A stretch of DNA of 8,469 nt from Hyphomicrobiaceae bacterium (GTDB lineage Bacteria; Pseudomonadota; Alphaproteobacteria; Rhizobiales; Hyphomicrobiaceae), in NCBI GenBank assembly GCA_013214245.1, contig JABSQE010000151.1, forward strand, positions 1 to 8,469. Direction: 5' to 3'. Below the pieces are notes generated by a model. The model saw nothing but the letters and a program-made list of their open reading frames with translations. It was not told the origin of the DNA and made no database searches. How positions within the stretch are numbered: the first letter of the stretch is position 1; the number at the start of each line of letters is the position of its first letter. This document shows positions 1 to 5,320 of this stretch, one piece after another. Both the position numbers and the translations under genes were made by a program.

Positions 1-459
1 ATTCATGGTTTGCCATTAAAGATACGCTTTCGCCGGTCAAAACTTTACATCAGTGCCATTCCACCACTTTTTATTGGTTTGATGGTTGGCTTTTTAGCTG
101 CAATAATGGGCGTTGGTGGCGGTTTTGTAATCATCCCAGCTATGATTTATCTACTTCGTGTACCAACTAATGTGGTTGTGGGCACATCTTTGTTTCAAAT
201 TGTTTTTGTAACAGCAGCAACAACCATACTGCATGCTGTTAAAAACCAATCAGTGGATATTGTACTGGCCATGTTACTTATGATAGGAGGTGTAATAGGT
301 GCTCAGTTCGGTGCTGCTGCTGGTGAAAAGCTTAAAGGAGAACAGTTACGCTTTTTACTTGCTGCGCTTGTAATAGGAATATGTTCAAGGATAGCTTGGC
401 AACTCGTTACAAAACCCGATGAATTGTATTCTATGGCACCTGTCTTTGGCGGCTATTAA
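1..459 (+). CDS. Sulfite exporter TauE/SafE (TSUP) family permease, C-terminal half, 5' end outside the window
   Basis: Integral inner-membrane transporter of the TSUP family; members export sulfite, sulfoacetate or other small organic anions, and the substrate cannot be read here. The frame is open to base 1 (I-H-G-L-P-L-K), so the TTG at 10 is not a real start and the N-terminal half is missing. About four or five hydrophobic segments remain. The family's second-half glycine motif is clear: MGVGGGFVIIPAMIYLL, followed by VVVGTSLFQIVF; the GGVIGAQFGA segment and a last helix after GEQLRFLLAAL follow. The stop TAA is followed immediately by the ATG of the TIGR02186 gene, so the two are surely co-transcribed, a pairing recurrent in Alphaproteobacteria. 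No frameshift or internal stop is visible in the part present. Family assignment is secure; substrate is unknown. Confidence 0.93.
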   Translation: MHGLPLKIRFRRSKLYISAIPPLFIGLMVGFLAAIMGVGGGFVIIPAMIYLLRVPTNVVVGTSLFQIVFVTAATTILHAVKNQSVDIVLAMLLMIGGVIGAQFGAAAGEKLKGEQLRFLLAALVIGICSRIAWQLVTKPDELYSMAPVFGGY

Positions 460-1326
460 ATGGGAATAATTTCACCAGCCCGGGTAACAAAAATGATGCC
501 TCCAATTTATTGGATACTGTCAGCTGTACTTTTTCTCTGGCCATGTTTTATACCTTACATGTTAATAACACCAGCAGAGGCCAAACGATCCGATTTCGCT
601 AAGGAAAGCGTTCAAGCCGACATTTCTACTCGTAGCGTCGGTATTACTTCGAGTTTTACAGGCACTGAGATTATTGTGTTTGGAGCGGTAGAGAACGCGC
701 GTAGAACTAAGGATAATAGAAATCCTTATGACGTAGTTGTGGTTGTAGAAGGGGTCGGCAACCCTTTAGTACTAAGGAAAAAATCTAACGTTGCAGGTCT
801 TTGGTTTAACACTGAGGCTATATATTTCTCTTCTATTCCTAGTTATTATGCTATTTCAACTAATCGTCCACTAAATAAAATTACTGAACCTCACATTCTA
901 GATCAGCACGGAATAGGTTTTGTTCATATTTCCATGGTATTCTCAAATCGTCCAGAGGAACAGCGCATTACTAAAAAGAACCGTCAAACATATAAAGTTG
1001 CTATTGTACGCTTAAAACGCAAGCAAGGACTTTATGTTGAAAATAGATTTGGTACAGTTTTTGTAGGTCCAAGCCTGTTTCGAACAAGTATAAACTTACC
1101 TGCTAATGTTCCCGTTGGACCTCTCACAGCACGGGTTCATCTTTTTCGTAACGGTATATTATTGGACACTTTTGTATCCAAGGTTCAACTAACAAGAGAA
1201 GGCATTGGTCGGTACATCTATAATTTTGCGTCAAGCTATCCATTTTTCTACGGAATTTTCACTGTATTTATCGCTGCAGGTGCCGGTTGGGGAGCCTCAA
1301 CGTATTTTTCTCGACACAGATCATAA
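460..1326 (+). CDS. TIGR02186 family (Alph_Pro_TM) membrane-anchored protein of unknown function
   Basis: 288 codons. The architecture is a signal sequence or N-terminal membrane segment (about residues 14-41, ending in an AEA-like cleavage site), a beta-rich extracytoplasmic domain, and a C-terminal membrane helix (about 260-280) with a short basic cytoplasmic tail. Family hallmarks are ADISTRSVGITSSFTGTEII near residue 53, a DVVVVVEG strand, the NRPLNKI region and the NLPANVPVGPLTARVHLFRNG segment before the final helix. The partner is the TSUP permease directly upstream (TAAATG junction), which suggests an accessory periplasmic component of that transporter; this is inference, because the family has no established function. 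ATG codons at 493 and 496 (residues 12-13) give a shorter leader typical of signal peptides and are plausible alternative starts. The gene appears intact although its codons are AT-rich. Confidence 0.87.
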   Translation: MGIISPARVTKMMPPIYWILSAVLFLWPCFIPYMLITPAEAKRSDFAKESVQADISTRSVGITSSFTGTEIIVFGAVENARRTKDNRNPYDVVVVVEGVGNPLVLRKKSNVAGLWFNTEAIYFSSIPSYYAISTNRPLNKITEPHILDQHGIGFVHISMVFSNRPEEQRITKKNRQTYKVAIVRLKRKQGLYVENRFGTVFVGPSLFRTSINLPANVPVGPLTARVHLFRNGILLDTFVSKVQLTREGIGRYIYNFASSYPFFYGIFTVFIAAGAGWGASTYFSRHRS

Positions 1327-1339
1327 CTTTTACCGATAC

Positions 1340-1439
1340 TGAGTGTTGCCTGTCGAAAAAAAGACGCATTAGTTCCCATACCGACTATAATACTAGTAAA
1401 CGAGTAGCCGGAACCGTCAAATTGGGAATGGCGCACTCA
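1340..1439. repeat. Long nested inverted repeat between convergent genes (possible terminator or structured RNA)
   Basis: Three nested complementary arms fill the gap between two convergent genes. TGAGTG (1340-1345) pairs with CACTCA (1434-1439), continued by GCC (1348-1350) with GGC (1430-1432). TTCCCA (1373-1378) pairs with TGGGAA (1423-1428). CCG-CTA (1381-1383, 1385-1387) pairs with TAG-CGG (1405-1407, 1409-1411) around a 17-base loop. A small GTC/GAC hairpin with an A-rich loop sits in the left arm (1352-1365). There is no U-run directly after the outer stem, so it is not a textbook terminator. It could equally be a DNA cruciform or a ~100-nt imperfect-hairpin RNA. The pairing is seen directly; any function is inferred. 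Confidence 0.4.
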
Positions 1440-1443
1440 AATT

Positions 1444-2100
1444 TTATACAATAAACGGATTAGTGCTACGTTCATGACCAAAGGAACTTGAGGAGCCGTG
1501 CCCGCAAATAAAAGCGATGTCGTCATTGTCAGCAATAAGCAATTTATTTTTTATATTGGATATTAATGCCTTGTGATCACCATATGGGAAATCAGAACGC
1601 CCTACCGCTCCTTTAAATATCACATCACCAACTATAGCAAAACGCAACGTGCGATTTAAATACACAACTGATCCCGGCGAATGGCCTGGACAGTGGAGAA
1701 CTTCAAAATCACACTCTGCAATAGAGCAAGTCTGACCCTCACCTAGCCATTTATCTGGTGCAACATCGCGTGCTCCGTCGATACCATAATTTCTTGCTGT
1801 CTCAGCCACACTATCAAGCAAAAATTTATCATCTACATGCGGACCTTCTATGCTAACCTCGAGCATTTTTGATAATTCATCAGCTCCAGCAACGTGATCA
1901 AAGTGACCGTGAGTCAGTACAATTTTTTCGATAGTAATATTATTATTCGAAACAGCTCTCATTATAAGATCAACATCACCCCCTGGATCCACAAGAGTGC
2001 CTGTGTGGCCTGCCTTACGCCAAAGCACACTACAATTTTGCCTTAACGGTGTAACCGGAATAGTAACTATGTTTATAGGTAGTGTTTCAAGACTTTTCAT
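1444..2100 (-). CDS. MBL-fold metallo-hydrolase, glyoxalase II-like (YcbL type)
   Basis: A cytosolic metallo-beta-lactamase-fold hydrolase of about 218 residues, the usual size for the short, YcbL-like relatives of hydroxyacylglutathione hydrolase. All metal ligands are present: the motif THGHFDH (about residue 65 onward), HCPGHSPGS with its His, GDVIFKGAVGRSDFP with the bridging Asp, and CGHG near the C-terminus, followed by the typical FGHERSTNPFI ending. It lacks the C-terminal helical substrate domain of true GloB, so the natural thioester or other substrate is unknown. An upstream in-frame GTG at 2106 gives two extra residues, but the AAGAG motif sits about 7 bases before the ATG at 2100 and almost touches the GTG, so ATG 2100 is preferred. 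It is convergent with the TIGR02186 gene and monocistronic here. Its nearness to a TauE-type exporter hints at sulfur chemistry, but the motifs fit YcbL better than persulfide dioxygenase. Confidence 0.9.
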   Translation of the reverse strand: MKSLETLPINIVTIPVTPLRQNCSVLWRKAGHTGTLVDPGGDVDLIMRAVSNNNITIEKIVLTHGHFDHVAGADELSKMLEVSIEGPHVDDKFLLDSVAETARNYGIDGARDVAPDKWLGEGQTCSIAECDFEVLHCPGHSPGSVVYLNRTLRFAIVGDVIFKGAVGRSDFPYGDHKALISNIKNKLLIADNDDIAFICGHGSSSSFGHERSTNPFIV

Positions 2101-2872
2101 ATGCACGCTCTTTACTTATCTCATAAAAAACTAAATTTTAGCTAACCTACCATGTTTTACGTTCACCGCGGGAGTATTTATCTTGCATATAACCTTAATC
2201 TGTCGTGATGGAAAGTCACATTAAAACTAGAATCATACAGAACGGTCACTGGTATAGCTCATGATTATTCTAAATAATAGAAGTCTTATCTTCATCGCAT
2301 CAAATTGCTTCAAACAAATACATAAAACAAAAAATACAACCTACTAATCCGCTAAATAGTTTGTCATTTAAAAATATGTGGAAAGTAGGATCGCCAGGAA
2401 AAGAAACGCTTTGGTACTTTAAATCACGTAATGATACACTATAACTTCTAAGTGAATTATCAACGCAGGAAACTATATGAAGATAAAATATGACGATACT
2501 TTAAATAGTTGTAGGAGCATCAAAGTTTCTGCTAGAACAAAAAATTAATTTCATTATTTTATTGTTTGAGTGCAACTTGCAATTAGCTTACTCAAACGCA
2601 GTATCCGGAGCCTTTTTACAATTACTGTACTTTATTTGACCGCGATATATCTTTTATGGTGAGAATTAATTCTACCCCACAACTTTTTCAAGTACATTTA
2701 TAGTAGATAAGCTTTCGTGAGCGCAATCTAATAACATACGTGATGGTGCCTGGAGACTTTAGAAGCTCCTTAACTTGCTTGGCTGAAAGTAAAGACCAAG
2801 CTAATTAGAATCAATTACATAGGATAGCTGCCTTCATTAAAAAAAGTTTATGTTGTGTATCCAAAGTAGCAC
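2101..2872. other. Gene-free AT-rich stretch between the MBL hydrolase and ctrA
   Basis: About 770 bases with no supportable intact gene and no tRNA or rRNA. G+C is about 27% around 2281-2340 but rises to about 42% in 2701-2800. Structures seen are a perfect 8-bp stem-loop, GTTTGAGT (2564-2571) with ACTCAAAC (2590-2597), and a 6-bp stem GCTTGG (2777-2782) with CCAAGC (2796-2801) downstream of ctrA; neither has a clear U-tract, so no confident ctrA terminator can be named. Minus-strand reading of roughly 2560-2804 gives broken coding-like fragments (see findings). The rest looks like decayed spacer. Confidence 0.6.
2564..2597. repeat. Perfect 8-bp inverted repeat, 18-base loop
   Basis: GTTTGAGT at 2564-2571 is exactly complementary to ACTCAAAC at 2590-2597. 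It stands alone in an AT-rich gap. Neither flank has a run of T on the RNA-like side, so a terminator role is doubtful. It may be an operator-like dyad or chance. Confidence 0.35.
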
Positions 2873-3577
2873 CTATGCTGCATGTGTAGCACCAGTGTTT
2901 TCCGATGGGTTTCGCAGTACGTATCCACGTCCCCAGACAGTCTCTATGTAGTGCTTACCACCAGTTGCTGCCTGTAATTTTTTACGTAACTTACAAATAA
3001 AAACATCGATGATTTTCAACTCCGGCTCATCCATTCCGCCGTAAAGATGGTTGAGAAACATTTCTTTTGTCAACGTTGTTCCTTTACGCAAAGACAAAAG
3101 CTCAAGCATTTGATATTCTTTTCCTGTAAGGTGTACTATTTGACCCCGAGCTTCTACGGTTTTTGCGTCTAAATTTACTTTAAGTTCTCCAGTCTCAACG
3201 ATAGATTGAGCATGACCCTGAGAACGACGTACAACAGCCTGAATGCGTGCGACAAGTTCGTCTTTGTGAAACGGCTTGGTCATGTAATCATCAGCGCCAA
3301 AGCCAAGACCTTTCACTTTATCTTCTATACCTCCAAGGCCGGAAAGAATTAAGATGGGAGTTGATACTTTATTTACACGAAGGGATTTCAGAACTTCATA
3401 CCCACTAACATCCGGTAAATCTAGATCAAGCAATATTATATCGTAATTAAAAATCTTACCAAGATCTACTCCCTCTTCACCAAGGTCGGTTGTGTAAATT
3501 TTATAACCTTCCGACTTAAGCATCAACTCAATGCTTTGCGCAGTCGCACTATCATCCTCTATCAAAAGAACTTGCAT
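2873..3577 (-). CDS. ctrA: Cell cycle response regulator CtrA
   Basis: Master transcription factor of the alphaproteobacterial cell cycle: when phosphorylated through the CckA-ChpT relay it binds TTAA-type boxes to control division, motility and replication genes. 234 residues, the normal length. The receiver domain (1-117) shows the acidic pair E7-D8-D9, phospho-acceptor Asp51 in ILLDLDLPD, Ser79 and Lys101 in MTKPFHKDE. The OmpR-type winged helix (about 125-225) carries HLTGKEYQMLELLSLRKG, TKEMFLNHLYGGMDEPELK and IDVFICKLRKKL, which are nearly invariant in CtrA orthologues, then ETVWGRGYVLR. The last residues THAA keep the terminal Ala-Ala needed for ClpXP proteolysis in Caulobacter. The ATG has a strong GAGGAG ribosome site 7 bases upstream (3585-3590). 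Transcribed alone, divergent from fliJ. No sign of decay: strong purifying selection compared with the eroded surroundings. Confidence 0.98.
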   Translation of the reverse strand: MQVLLIEDDSATAQSIELMLKSEGYKIYTTDLGEEGVDLGKIFNYDIILLDLDLPDVSGYEVLKSLRVNKVSTPILILSGLGGIEDKVKGLGFGADDYMTKPFHKDELVARIQAVVRRSQGHAQSIVETGELKVNLDAKTVEARGQIVHLTGKEYQMLELLSLRKGTTLTKEMFLNHLYGGMDEPELKIIDVFICKLRKKLQAATGGKHYIETVWGRGYVLRNPSENTGATHAA

Positions 3578-3584
3578 TCTGCTG

Positions 3585-3590
3585 CTCCTC
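3585..3590 (-). promoter_or_regulatory. Ribosome binding site of ctrA
   Basis: On the minus strand this reads GAGGAG, seven bases before the ATG ending at 3577. It is the best-placed Shine-Dalgarno in the window and fixes the ctrA start. Confidence 0.8.
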
Positions 3591-3644
3591 GTTCCCTAGC
3601 CATATCTACATTTCGTGTCCGATATATAAGTTTGGCATTTATCC

Positions 3645-3694
3645 TTAACTTTATATGAAAATTAAATGTTAAAGGTTAATAAACCCTAATTTAA
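3645..3694 (-). promoter_or_regulatory. TTAA cluster and putative promoter upstream of ctrA (possible CtrA autoregulatory site)
   Basis: Five TTAA tetramers lie within 50 bases, 68-117 bases before the ctrA start: 3645, 3662, 3669, 3676 and 3691. Three are exactly 7 bases apart. Read on the minus strand, TTAACCTT (3672-3679) is one base from the TTAACCAT half-site common in alphaproteobacterial CtrA motifs. A possible sigma70-like pair, TTAACC (3674-3679) and TATAAA (3650-3655) with an 18-base spacer, overlaps the cluster. None of the pairs has the canonical TTAA-N7-TTAA spacing, and TTAA is common in AT-rich DNA, so CtrA binding is an inference from family knowledge. Confidence 0.4.
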
Positions 3695-4019
3695 TGTTGC
3701 TAAATCTGAAAAAACTTCTAATCTTTATTATTGTACACTTCTAAATTAGCTAAATTATCAGCATAACTAATTGCCAATAGTGTTCTATTCGAATCATAAT
3801 GTAGCAAATTTTACAGTTTTGCCACAGGCCTAAGATTGCTTTGTTGCTAATTTTGTGACACTCTCTTGAATTGTGAGCCTCTAAACAGGTATGAGCTTGA
3901 CATTGCAGAATTGACACTAGGTATCGCATTATTATTTGTTCGCACTTGTGCTTCTGCATGAAATGGACAAATCACACCGACTTTTTTTATTATGACGTTT
4001 AGGTTTGAGTACATATTTT

Positions 4020-4056
4020 GTGTTTTGCTATATTAACTATGTTAAAACACTTTTTT
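4020..4056 (+). terminator. Weak terminator-like stem-loop with T6 tail, orphan
   Basis: A 7-bp stem GTGTTTT/AAAACAC (4020-4026, 4044-4050) with a 17-base loop is followed by TTTTTT on the plus strand. The stem is AT-rich and there is no plus-strand gene upstream for it to terminate, so it is a weak call; it could be the relic of a lost gene or chance. Confidence 0.2.
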
Positions 4057-4078
4057 GCTACTAACACAATTAAGTGCT

Positions 4079-4135
4079 GACATATAAAGTCAAGTGTCTA
4101 ACTTTTTTTAATTTATTAAATCAAGGACATATAAA
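4079..4135 (+). repeat. 10-bp direct repeat GACATATAAA, two copies
   Basis: Exact copies at 4079-4088 and 4126-4135, start-to-start distance 47 bases. No gene lies between them. They could be paired protein-binding sites or chance in AT-rich DNA. Confidence 0.3.
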
Positions 4136-4181
4136 ACGTTCATAATGGTGTGATGTTCAAATTTTATACTATGTCAAGGGT

Positions 4182-4246
4182 TCGTAAAATCTACTCACTG
4201 CGATTTACGATTGTAGCAAATTTGCAGACCAGATAACTGGTTTTTA
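4182..4246 (+). ncRNA. Tandem hairpins ending in a T-tract; candidate small RNA
   Basis: Three adjacent dyads. TCGTAAA-A-TC (4182-4191) pairs with GATTTACGA (4202-4210): 9 bp with a single bulged A and a 10-base loop. GCAAATTTGC (4216-4225) is a perfect 10-bp palindrome. ACCAG (4228-4232) pairs with CTGGT (4237-4241) around ATAA and is followed by TTTTTA, a weak intrinsic-terminator shape. A TATACT hexamer at 4165-4170 could serve as a -10 box, but no good -35 is visible. The pairing is seen; an RNA gene is only an inference. Confidence 0.2.
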
Positions 4247-4648
4247 TAGAGAGAACCTTACTTTCAGCTGCATTTGCAGCGGTAGCTGTTTATTGTAAAT
4301 AATTGTTTTCTCTCCAACTATGAAAACTGCATCGTCAAACGAATAATTGGAGTTGTCTATTACACAGTAATAATCTACACATTTTTTCTAATGGAGTTTA
4401 CCTCAGTTACAACACATAAAACTTTGCAAGTATATAGTTAGCTTTGTTTACGATAGAAGGAAGTGTTACTTTTTAGTTATGGCTTAAGCGGCGTTTTATC
4501 CGGCTTACTATAATAAAGTAAAAAATTTTAATTCTAAGTGTCATTACTTTACTACAATTTTACTAAAGACATTCATAATCATAAATGGATATGAAGAATA
4601 ATTGTTCTGCTGTTTGGGAACTTAATAGTTACGAAACGAGGATGGCTC

Positions 4649-4679
4649 ATTTGCGATGTTAAAATACATCTTTGCAAAT
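4649..4679. repeat. Bulged stem-loop upstream of fliJ
   Basis: ATTTGC (4649-4654) pairs with GCAAAT (4674-4679), and GATGT (4655-4659) pairs with ACATC (4666-4670). The result is an 11-bp stem with one 3-base bulge (TTT) and a 6-base loop. It ends 58 bases before the fliJ ATG, so it could lie in the 5' leader or the promoter region. It is among the stronger dyads in the window. Confidence 0.45.
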
Positions 4680-4695
4680 CACATAGATACCAATT

Positions 4696-4711
4696 TAATT
4701 AAGCTTAATTA
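4696..4711. promoter_or_regulatory. 16-bp perfect palindrome TAATTAAGCTTAATTA upstream of fliJ
   Basis: TAATTAAG is exactly complementary to CTTAATTA with no spacer, ending 26 bases before the ATG of fliJ and therefore within its likely promoter or leader. It contains TTAA tetramers at 4699 and 4705, with another at 4695; none is in the N7 spacing of a classical CtrA box. It may be an operator for a dimeric regulator; AT-rich composition makes chance possible. Confidence 0.35.
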
Positions 4712-4723
4712 TTTTCTAGCCTT

Positions 4724-4729
4724 AAAGGA
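4724..4729 (+). promoter_or_regulatory. Ribosome binding site of fliJ
   Basis: AAAGGA lies eight bases before the ATG at 4738, a good Shine-Dalgarno match that supports this start and argues that the small gene is still translated. Confidence 0.7.
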
Positions 4730-4737
4730 TATCTAAC

Positions 4738-5103
4738 ATGAAAATTCGTAACTCTAAACTAAACACTAAAAGATTTGCGGCTGAGGCAAAATCTTTAGAA
4801 ATAAGAACACTACAGCAAATGCTTGATGAATTCGGTGATATAATAGAAGAGTTGACAAAACAGGTTGTTGTCGAAGAGGAACATACTGGTATTTTCGACG
4901 CGTCTCACTTCGCTTATTCAACATTCGCGCGGGCAGCTGTGCAACGCCGAGCTAATCTTTACTCCTCCATAGCCGACCTCAAAGTCAAACTTGAAAAAAC
5001 TACAAATGAATATAACAAAATTTTAATTGAAATAGAGCTTGCTGAAAAGCCTTATGAACACGAAAGCTATAAACCTTTATTGAATAGCCCAGCATTAACT
5101 TAG
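4738..5103 (+). CDS. fliJ: Flagellar export protein FliJ (alphaproteobacterial type)
   Basis: 121 residues, charged and almost entirely helical, as expected for the antiparallel coiled coil of FliJ, the soluble stalk and chaperone-escort factor working with the FliI ATPase in flagellar type III export. The best evidence is the central segment HFAYSTFARAAVQRRANL (57-74), followed by a second helix LKVKLEKTTNEYNKIL, matching the alphaproteobacterial FliJ pattern of residues GI-D--HFAYPT-AKAA-QRR-NL. The N-terminal basic strip (MKIRNSKLNTKRF) also fits. It is slightly shorter than typical members (about 130-145), and its last 20 residues (from about KPYEHES) are not the usual charged helix, which may mean C-terminal erosion. 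It is divergent from ctrA and convergent with cobO, with no other flagellar gene here. An alternative is a FliJ-like protein of unknown role kept beside ctrA. Confidence 0.75.
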   Translation: MKIRNSKLNTKRFAAEAKSLEIRTLQQMLDEFGDIIEELTKQVVVEEEHTGIFDASHFAYSTFARAAVQRRANLYSSIADLKVKLEKTTNEYNKILIEIELAEKPYEHESYKPLLNSPALT

Positions 5104-5184
5104 TGTTAGAAATAAGCGCAGTGATCGCCTTTTGATACATGTAATCCACTCCTAATTTTGGAGATAAGCAATCTATGATGAAAC

Positions 5185-5202
5185 AACAGAAACTTTTCTG
5201 TT
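5185..5202 (+). repeat. 7-bp hairpin downstream of fliJ
   Basis: AACAGAA (5185-5191) pairs with TTCTGTT (5196-5202) around a four-base ACTT loop. It lies 18 bases before the stronger terminator hairpin, so it could fold in the 3' untranslated region of the fliJ message. Confidence 0.35.
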
Positions 5203-5214
5203 AAATTTCAGATA

Positions 5215-5244
5215 AAAACAGGCGGAATCTCAACCGCCTTTTCT
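5215..5244 (+). terminator. Bidirectional rho-independent terminator between fliJ and cobO
   Basis: AGGCGG (5220-5225) pairs with CCGCCT (5234-5239) around an 8-base loop, a G+C-rich 6-bp stem in AT-rich surroundings. An A-run precedes it and TTT follows it on the plus strand. On the minus strand the stem is followed by GTTTTT. It therefore can end both the fliJ transcript from the left and the cobN-cobO transcript from the right. This is the clearest terminator in the window. Confidence 0.8.
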
Positions 5245-5320
5245 AAGACAATAGCTTTTTGGTATATCTCGAGTTTTGCATTTTACAACCATAGCTTACT
5301 ATTTATAACACACTATAGAT

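Larger units (their letters stand above)
3695..4690. other. Long gene-free divergent region between ctrA and fliJ
   Basis: The full gap between the ctrA start (3577) and fliJ start (4738) is 1160 bases; this is its core. It has no convincing gene. A 69-codon minus-strand frame at 3750-3959 has no ribosome site and no coding character. Visible elements are an AT-rich stem GTGTTTT (4020-4026) with AAAACAC (4044-4050) followed by six T, a direct repeat of GACATATAAA (4079 and 4126), a cluster of hairpins with a G+C-rich patch at 4182-4290, and dyads just before fliJ. No tRNA-like T-loop with a matching stem was found on either strand. Confidence 0.6.

Noticed and set aside
1248..1436. 62-codon minus-strand open frame across the end of the TIGR02186 gene
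   Set aside because: It overlaps the well-supported plus-strand gene, starts at a GTG with no ribosome site, and its codons follow the shadow of the other strand.
2275..2443. Plus-strand open stretch of about 57 codons ending in MWKVGSPGKETLWYFKSRNDTL
   Set aside because: The only ATG is near its end, there is no ribosome site, and no family is recognised; the length is within chance for this composition.
3784..3797. TTCGAATC resembling a tRNA T-loop
   Set aside because: The flanking bases do not form the required 5-bp T-stem, and no anticodon or acceptor arm is present.
3750..3959. 69-codon minus-strand frame upstream of ctrA with six cysteines
   Set aside because: No Shine-Dalgarno, no recognisable domain, and the composition looks like translated AT-rich spacer; the cysteines have no regular motif spacing.
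4738..5103. A toxin-antitoxin or phage small gene in place of FliJ
   Set aside because: The HFAY-T-A-AA-QRR-NL pattern and helical composition fit alphaproteobacterial FliJ, and no mobile-element marker is nearby.
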